A stretch of DNA of 25,944 bases, from IMG/VR virus record IMGVR_UViG_3300032235_001005, positions 1 through 25,944 of that record. One strand, 5' to 3'. The position numbers and the translations under genes were made by a program. A model generated the notes under the pieces. That model was given only the letters and a program-made list of their open reading frames with translations, ran no database searches and was not told the origin of the DNA. This DNA is from a virus. Positions 22,301-25,944 of this stretch are shown piece after piece; position 1 is the stretch's first letter, and each line of letters begins with the position of its first letter.

Positions 22301-23875
22301 TCCATTAATTTTTATTCCCTCATTAGTTTTAAATGAACCAGAAACTTGATATAGTGTTAAAATATTACTGTTGACTACATCTTCTGCAAGATAACCATTT
22401 GCGCCACTGCTTTTTCCTTCAATAAATGCAGGAGAAGGTAATGTGATATTTGTTCCTAAAGTTATTTTAGTATAAGTTTGAATATCATATAAAGAAAATT
22501 CATATCTTGTAGAATCATTTAAATATTCTGAATTTTTCAATTTAAAATCATAAACCCTAGCAACACCAATTTTGGTTCCTGATGAAATTCCCGAATTTAA
22601 TGTTCTATTTGTATAAAAAGAAATTTGTGATGAAGTGGAAAAACCAGATATTATTGATCCGTGAACATTATTTGCATCAATTTGTCTACCTACACTAAAT
22701 GGAATTGATTGATTGAAAAGTTTTTCTGTTTCCCTTGGTTTGTCAAAATCTATTATTGTTGTTCCCTTTACATCTACCTCATAACCTCTTACAAATGCTT
22801 TTCCTGGACTAATACTTATACATCCAATATTATTTGAGGGTACGTTTCCTTGCTTTGTTTTTTGATTTTCTGGATATACTCCATTATTTCCTATTTTATC
22901 ATTCAATGATTCTTTAATAGATAATGAAAATGGTCTTACATAATAGTCACCAGATTCGTCATATGTTCTTCTAGCAAGTTCGTTTGTAACTAAATTGTAA
23001 TCAGTTTCGTTTACAAAATTTTGCAAAATTCCATTTTCTACTCTTAATAATTCAATAAAGTTTTCATCACTAAAATCATCTATATCTTTCTTTATTAATA
23101 CTGCATCAACTAAAAGTCTGTCTGCACCAGGTGCGGCAAAATTTGAAAATCCTTGAGCATTATCAAAAAGATCATTATATTTATTTGATGCTACAGCAAA
23201 CTCTTCGTTGATATTTAAACCAACTCTATATGAAGGTTTATTTGAATATTGATCTAAAATAACAGTTTGTGGATTTACTGTAATAAAAAATCCTCTAATA
23301 AAATAAACACCCTCTGTTATTTTTGCAGCAGATCCAATTGAAGTTGATGCTGAAATTATAGAAGTTGCAAATGAATTATTTGTAAGTATCGATGATATTC
23401 CATAATCAATATTTTGAAGAGAAATTAAATTCTCACCATCAACAAATGAATTTGTTGAAAAATTTGTATCACTTGAACTTTGATATTTTATGTATAGAGT
23501 ATAATTTGATCTATCAGATTCCGAATTTGTTATATAATTTTCTATCTTTGCAGTTACTCCACTTATCTCACCTTTAATTTTTACTCCAACTAATTTTTCA
23601 ATATATGTAGATACTGGAATGCCCAAGTGAGTATCATCAATTTCGATACAAGTATAATTGCTATCATAAGATATTTGTCCAGGAATAACCATAGCACCTT
23701 CTTTAAAAAAGTGCTGTCCAAATTTTTCTATTTGATTTTGTAAAATAGATTGTAAAGTAGTTAATTCTCTGGATTGTATTGGATATCCTGGTTTAAATAA
23801 TACCTTTTGATAATTTTTAGATGGAGTAAAATCATCAAAATATGGAGAAACATTTAAATTACTGTTCTGAGGCAT
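16331..23875 (-). CDS. Giant DUF4815-like baseplate/tail-periphery protein (2,514 aa)
   Basis: Residues 1 to about 430 form a DUF4815-like N-terminal region (VLFKPGYPIQSRELTTLQSI, QIEKFGQHFFKEGAMVIPGQ). Further along are 'GE-x-V-x-G' modules (about 482-527, 857-907, 1442-1485), a block FMRSRNIEFVSKRLKPSTRFY (about 1405), and a charged stretch leading to DPLAETFEV (about 1668). That begins a beta domain through VWISRM (about 1778). A GYGY-type repeat pair follows at about 1905-2002, an 'INGEIIQYTGY...TRG' module at about 2119-2145, and an Ig/FN3-like end. It sits after gp8, where T4 has gp9, gp10, gp11 and gp12, so it probably serves as baseplate periphery and fibre attachment. The frame is intact throughout. 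The gene starts 6 bases after gp8 and has no promoter of its own. Confidence 0.85.
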   Translation of the reverse strand: MPQNSNLNVSPYFDDFTPSKNYQKVLFKPGYPIQSRELTTLQSILQNQIEKFGQHFFKEGAMVIPGQISYDSNYTCIEIDDTHLGIPVSTYIEKLVGVKIKGEISGVTAKIENYITNSESDRSNYTLYIKYQSSSDTNFSTNSFVDGENLISLQNIDYGISSILTNNSFATSIISASTSIGSAAKITEGVYFIRGFFITVNPQTVILDQYSNKPSYRVGLNINEEFAVASNKYNDLFDNAQGFSNFAAPGADRLLVDAVLIKKDIDDFSDENFIELLRVENGILQNFVNETDYNLVTNELARRTYDESGDYYVRPFSLSIKESLNDKIGNNGVYPENQKTKQGNVPSNNIGCISISPGKAFVRGYEVDVKGTTIIDFDKPRETEKLFNQSIPFSVGRQIDANNVHGSIISGFSTSSQISFYTNRTLNSGISSGTKIGVARVYDFKLKNSEYLNDSTRYEFSLYDIQTYTKITLGTNITLPSPAFIEGKSSGANGYLAEDVVNSNILTLYQVSGSFKTNEGIKINGIDDGRVISSIRDYDLSDAHQFVGTSGTGSFSADTCLDVGIPLSESSTGFTFTPSGSRNIVTSSNESFFKNLKIGDILSYTKASQSVPTYNSVDEIDIPNKRIYVTPTPSVSNVCDGSVFGSTTSVNDLKKIILSSRNVNNSYFYSQFSKNNVSNLDLTNSNVIVRKSYNVTITSGVGQVLETDPNLFFEIFDEEDYNLSFVNTGNVEPLSNQNTLILDKSISFQNISQNGPAILTASLRKTNLSQKRKNFSRCSSIIVSKSNSRLSGIGSTSLNDGLSFDNRYGLRVQDKQISLNVPDVVNVLGIFESSSTQDPQLPKLFFSSINNNINNFLKGELLIGKDSNAVAYFVSNSGSNEIEIVYANENKFYLGETVTSKESNISGVIGAVSVGDREIKNNFILENGQRPEYYDYSRVTRKKEFNSPTKKIKIIFNHYQIDQSSQGDFVSVDSYDSDRYTSDIPSINGIRNTDIIDLRPRVNPYNISSSLKSPFEYSSREFNSTFNSSSNILAKDRNISLSYSYYLPRIDKIFLSKNGVFIVNKGISSFSPKAPNSVDSSLEIATIYYPAYVYDIKDVKISSSSHRRYTMKDISRLEDRLSNVEYYTSLSLLETDTNNLSIKDPQTNLDKFKCGFFVDNFKSSSSGDISNLQFRCSIDTSSGLLKPQHYSTSLDLLVGTQSLIGIGQSENYSVDIRFADDFGNSNVKRTGDLVSLNYKDVPYTENKFATRTENVNPFNTPSWIGSIDLNPSSDTWIETRRSERVEDTEGNFSAFMSILGTDTNTGISPINWNSWETNWVGSSTVEGPEILRIQGPTRLVSDTSTSDWWGITRTQQFEDTQNIIRQDRIETNRLQSREGIQFGVSERFDSTSLGDRVVSRSVVNFMRSRNIEFVSKRLKPSTRFYGFFDNISVTNFIVPKLLEVEMVSGTFQQGETVIGLIPTSDGLSNSRTIRFRLATQNHKYGPYDSPTEVFSLNPYNPENSLSSSYSATTTILNVDTASLEIQAASEFFGSIVPGMQLVGQSSNAVSRVSDIRLISDNAGTLIGSLFIPDPTLPSNPSFESGTKTFLLSTSSTNSKVTGFSDSLAETNFTSSGTLENVENVTLRIRNANVERNIRREERTVSETEDRLVADTVSTSRFSQTRIQTRWVDPLAETFEVTDPNGVFITKCDIFFRTKDSGNIPVTLQVRTVETGLPSQTILPFSEVVLEPKDIFVSDDSTIPTTFTFESPVYLETGQSYAIVLISNSDEYNVWISRMTEVDVTSINRPESERIIVSQQPTLGSLFKSQNGSTWEPSQLEDLKFKLYRAEFTSESGSIKFYNPVLNVGNRQITSLRANSISFFSKKIKIGLGKSLSSGEYSSLSIGTKLSQNGANNNFSGNLENIIGSIGIGSNLEITNAGYGYSTSAIYNNVPLISISGNGFGATANININPVAIAATITNGGTGYSPGDSLTFDSSSIGGFGYDAIFTVPNTVGIISAFNGFIINNIQGSIDTSGSANEIKFVNTSGISTEIVGGTVISSTNLSSGRQFKVSHNNHGMYSLDDKVKLFNFESDIAPSKIGNDYQINSTDPLKLDSIEQFKNFEGIVVSPSNPGYIIINGEIIQYTGYNETNSTLTGITRGIAIDDYLESGTVSIKTSSHPTGSPAFKYELNGASLLRINKSHNISPNYPIGLDEYYIDIDMSNFSSLVKDRSTDDVGIPALFFKETKTGGNYSSYNVSANSITGPKATQNISYSILRPNVQTLLPETTNIQAKVRTFSGSSVSGNENPFIDQGFEPISLNSNNYFPTQRAILSRVNENTYLDPYPGKKSFTMDLELTTKDTRVSPFIDLDRVSVITSMCRIDKPISNIINDSRVNSIYDDPHSFIYISRLVKLERSADSLKVLFDAYTDNSNEIKVLYRIFRDDSPSSQQTYQLFPGYDNLDSNGNVVDFSNNSGNPDRFVNISNYVFDYKNYEYTIKDLPLFTGYQIKVIVTGTNQASIPSIKNFRAIATI

Positions 23876-23881
23876 TTTTCT

Positions 23882-25450
23882 TTAGAACTCCAATACGATT
23901 TTAATATCTTCTTTTTGACTTTTTGTTCTTGGGACTGGTTGTCTGTTATCGATGTAAATAATATCACCAGATTTCTTATCATATTCTGATGACGAAATAC
24001 CAGAAATAAAATTACTTCCCAATTGATATGTCCTATTATTTATTACCGCACTGGTCCCATTAAATGATGAGTCTATAGATAGAACACTTCCAGAAATATT
24101 ATCACAGTTTATTAATAACGAACCTCCTGTTGCTGGTGAAGATGTAAATTGATTTATTTTATAACTAACTCTCCCTGTTGCAAGACCAACAGGTTGATAA
24201 TACTTTAGGACACCAGTAATATTGTCCCAAGATGCAACAAAACCTATTGCTGTCGATCCTGAACCTATTGTCTGTGTAATAATAGAATCAACTGCATAAT
24301 TAGTTAATGTTGTTGCAGTTCCAGTTAATTTTAATGAATTTAAAGCACTAATTTCAGATTCTGTTATTCGATCACCACCTAGTTTTTCTGGATTTTTTAA
24401 AATTCCAATTCTAGAAAAATCATTGCCAACAATGACATCGGGATTTGAATCATCAGTTTTGTATCTGGAGTATAATAAAACCCTGTATGCTCCAAGTTCT
24501 TTGTAGATATCATACCCGTGACCACCTGCTGGTGGAATAATGACATTAAACTCTGCTATAGTTCCATCATTAGTTAATTCTGATGGTATTCCTGGGGCAC
24601 CTGGTTCAAATCTTATAAATCCTTTAGTATAATTTTCACCACCATCAGTAACAAATATCTCTGAAACTTTTCCAAAAGAGTCTACAGTTACAGTTGCTTT
24701 TCCATTTGTTCCATCACCTAGTATTGGTATATTTGAAAATGATTTAGAAATTGGTTGATAATTTATTCCTCTATTTCTAATGTTAATTATTTTGATATTA
24801 CCATTAATAGAATTATTTTTTACTGAAAAACTTTCACTTCCTTCAGCACCCCAATTTTCTGGAACGGGAATGAATTCAATAGAATCAAATTTTATAATTT
24901 CATTTGGTTTTATTGTATACAAATATTTCCAAATATATCCATCACCACTAGTTCCTGCTGCCCTTGGTTCCAAATCAACAAACAATGGTTGGTCTATGGA
25001 GGGTCTACCATTTAGATTTTCTGGATCTGTTCCATTTTGAAGGCAGACATAGACTCTAAAATCTTCATTGATTACATAAAAATTAGATTCATATAAACTA
25101 GAAGAATTGGTATTTGGTGTTAAATTATAAATTGAATAGTCGTGTCTATACATCTCATAAGTTTCACCAGAATTCCAGTTAACTTTTCTGACAATTCTCC
25201 TGACATCATCATTTGTCACTCTTTTTAAAGAAAGAATAGTTTCTTTAATTTCACTTTCTTCTTTGAACCCATCCAATGGTGGAGGTACATTTGTGGTCCA
25301 ATCAGATGTACCATTTGCTTGTAAATTTGATGAATTTGGTTGACCAATAAAAGTATAATAGTTGTTTGAGGTATTTCCAACAGAAACGAAACTTTTTACA
25401 AAAGTCTCAGCATTCATCAGTCTAAATTTATCAGATATAATAGCTGGCAT
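23882..25450 (-). CDS. 8: gp8-like baseplate wedge protein
   Basis: Component of the six baseplate wedges that trigger sheath contraction. 522 residues against 334 in T4. Landmarks shared with T4 gp8: the opening (IISDKFRLMNAETFV), GDGYIWKYLYTI (169-180), an FIPVPENWG block (193-201), and the C-terminal GDIIYIDNRQPV...EDIKIVLEF (495-522), which parallels GEMIYMENRPPI...EEINILFTF in T4. The extra length lies in two inserted beta segments: 218-277 (NIRNRGINYQP, then VTDGGENYTKG) and about 385-450 (SGSTAIGFVASWDNITGVLKYYQ). Both resemble modules in gp14 and the giant protein. The start ATG at 25450 has a purine-rich but weak leader. Confidence 0.9.
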   Translation of the reverse strand: MPAIISDKFRLMNAETFVKSFVSVGNTSNNYYTFIGQPNSSNLQANGTSDWTTNVPPPLDGFKEESEIKETILSLKRVTNDDVRRIVRKVNWNSGETYEMYRHDYSIYNLTPNTNSSSLYESNFYVINEDFRVYVCLQNGTDPENLNGRPSIDQPLFVDLEPRAAGTSGDGYIWKYLYTIKPNEIIKFDSIEFIPVPENWGAEGSESFSVKNNSINGNIKIINIRNRGINYQPISKSFSNIPILGDGTNGKATVTVDSFGKVSEIFVTDGGENYTKGFIRFEPGAPGIPSELTNDGTIAEFNVIIPPAGGHGYDIYKELGAYRVLLYSRYKTDDSNPDVIVGNDFSRIGILKNPEKLGGDRITESEISALNSLKLTGTATTLTNYAVDSIITQTIGSGSTAIGFVASWDNITGVLKYYQPVGLATGRVSYKINQFTSSPATGGSLLINCDNISGSVLSIDSSFNGTSAVINNRTYQLGSNFISGISSSEYDKKSGDIIYIDNRQPVPRTKSQKEDIKIVLEF

Positions 25451-25470
25451 TTTTAATAGATATTTTTTTC

Positions 25471-25478
25471 TATTTATT
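25471..25478 (-). promoter_or_regulatory. Possible weak late promoter box for gp8
   Basis: The minus strand reads AATAAATA, one base off the T4 late consensus, in the 28-base gap before gp8 and 20 bases from the ATG. This is the weakest of the series. Confidence 0.35.
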
Positions 25479-25944
25479 CTAAATTAAACCACGAGACCTA
25501 TAAATCCTTGGTGAAGTTGATAATCCTATGAGACCATTGTTAGTATCTACAACAAAAGATTTTGAATTTTGTGTGGATCTATTTTGATAATCAAAAAACT
25601 TTGACCAAGAATATTTTCCATACACACCATTAGTCACATTAAAAGAGTTGACTTGAATCGAACCACCACCTGGAGCATATTGGAAGTAGCACTTTATGGT
25701 GGTAATTCCACTTAAAACTGTAGGTGTTCCAATAACTTCAGATACAACATAAACACCGTCTAGATAGGTTGTAGCAGTTCCAACTATAGATTCTGGATAA
25801 TTTGAAAGTCCACCAAGATTCACATCAACACAAGTCAAGGAGTGACCAACTGTTGGACTACTATCGAAGATAGTGAAATAATCACCAACTTCCAATTGAC
25901 TATAATTTACACCATACACATTAAGAGAACTGTATCCAATTCCA
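25479..25944 (-). CDS. C-terminal end of a baseplate protein at the gp7 position (5' end outside the window)
   Basis: The frame is open to the right edge (it reads GIGYSSLNVYGVNYSQLEVGD at the edge), so the true start lies outside; an internal GTG at 25919 should not be taken as the start. About 155 residues are visible, beta-rich, with SPTVGHSLTCVDVN, YVVSEVIGTPTVLSGITTIKCYFQY and a C-terminal block KYSWSKFFDYQNRSTQNSKSF, then SPRIYRSRGLI. In T4 the gene before gp8 is gp7, a large wedge protein. Position suggests the same here, but I cannot confirm homology from this fragment alone. Confidence 0.6.
   Translation of the reverse strand, partial: GIGYSSLNVYGVNYSQLEVGDYFTIFDSSPTVGHSLTCVDVNLGGLSNYPESIVGTATTYLDGVYVVSEVIGTPTVLSGITTIKCYFQYAPGGGSIQVNSFNVTNGVYGKYSWSKFFDYQNRSTQNSKSFVVDTNNGLIGLSTSPRIYRSRGLI

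Noticed and set aside
25479-25919. Complete gene starting at GTG 25919
   Set aside because: The frame stays open to the window edge with similar composition, so this is the end of a longer gene, not a full gene.
1-25944. tRNA genes, CRISPR arrays, insertion sequences, host-derived metabolic genes, rho-independent terminators
   Set aside because: I looked for them and saw none. The intergenic gaps are too short for most of these, and no GC-rich hairpin followed by a T-run on the minus strand was evident. A dedicated tRNA or terminator scan could still find weak cases.

Overview
This window is a late structural module of a T4-like contractile-tailed phage (myovirus). All genes read on the minus strand, so gene order runs from high to low coordinates. 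It matches T4's order: [gp7 position] - gp8 - (giant ORF in place of gp9-gp12) - (small tail proteins and a fibre-like protein at the wac position) - gp13 - gp14 - gp15 - gp16 - (two inserted genes) - gp17 - gp18 - gp19 - gp20 - gp67 - (191-aa gene) - gp21 - gp22. The DNA is strongly AT-rich. The N-terminal family of the giant tail protein, the small beta-sandwich and coiled-coil tail proteins, the 191-aa gene between gp67 and gp21, and the gp22 N-terminus are all typical of marine T4-like phages of cyanobacteria or SAR11-type bacteria. The host cannot be fixed from this window: it holds no host-derived metabolic gene and I saw no tRNA gene.

Layout. 25944-16134: baseplate and tail periphery (end of a gp7-position protein, gp8 wedge, a 2,514-residue protein with a DUF4815-like N-terminus, a 66-residue coiled-coil protein). 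16105-13603: two small structural proteins and a 604-residue fibre-like protein. 13542-10038: neck and tail completion (a 72-aa coiled-coil protein, gp13, gp14, gp15). 10041-7234: DNA packaging (gp16, two extra genes, gp17). 7167-4094: tail sheath gp18 and tube gp19. 4054-1: portal gp20, prohead core gp67 (a 53-codon gene), a 191-aa beta-rich protein, prohead protease gp21, and scaffold gp22, which runs off the left edge.

Genes are packed tightly, with start/stop overlaps or gaps of a few bases. Nearly every gap of 20 bases or more between genes holds a T4-type late promoter box (TATAAATA, or the variant T/A-CTAAATA) on the minus strand, 19-39 bases before a start codon. Four of these boxes contain the stop codon of the gene before. 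They divide the region into about ten short late transcription units.

Main points for a second look: (1) the 180-aa gene between the terminase subunits starts MKTFNTFIFEA, matching the capsid-targeting peptide of T4 internal head proteins with a gp21-type I-x-E|A cleavage site, so it may be a packaged and possibly ejected protein; (2) several beta-type modules recur across gp8, gp14, gp15 and the giant tail protein, pointing to module shuffling within the virion; (3) the acidic tail found on T4 gp67 is absent here, while a roughly 50-residue acidic tract lies inside the scaffold gp22; (4) one 2,514-residue protein takes the place of several T4 baseplate and short-tail-fibre genes.
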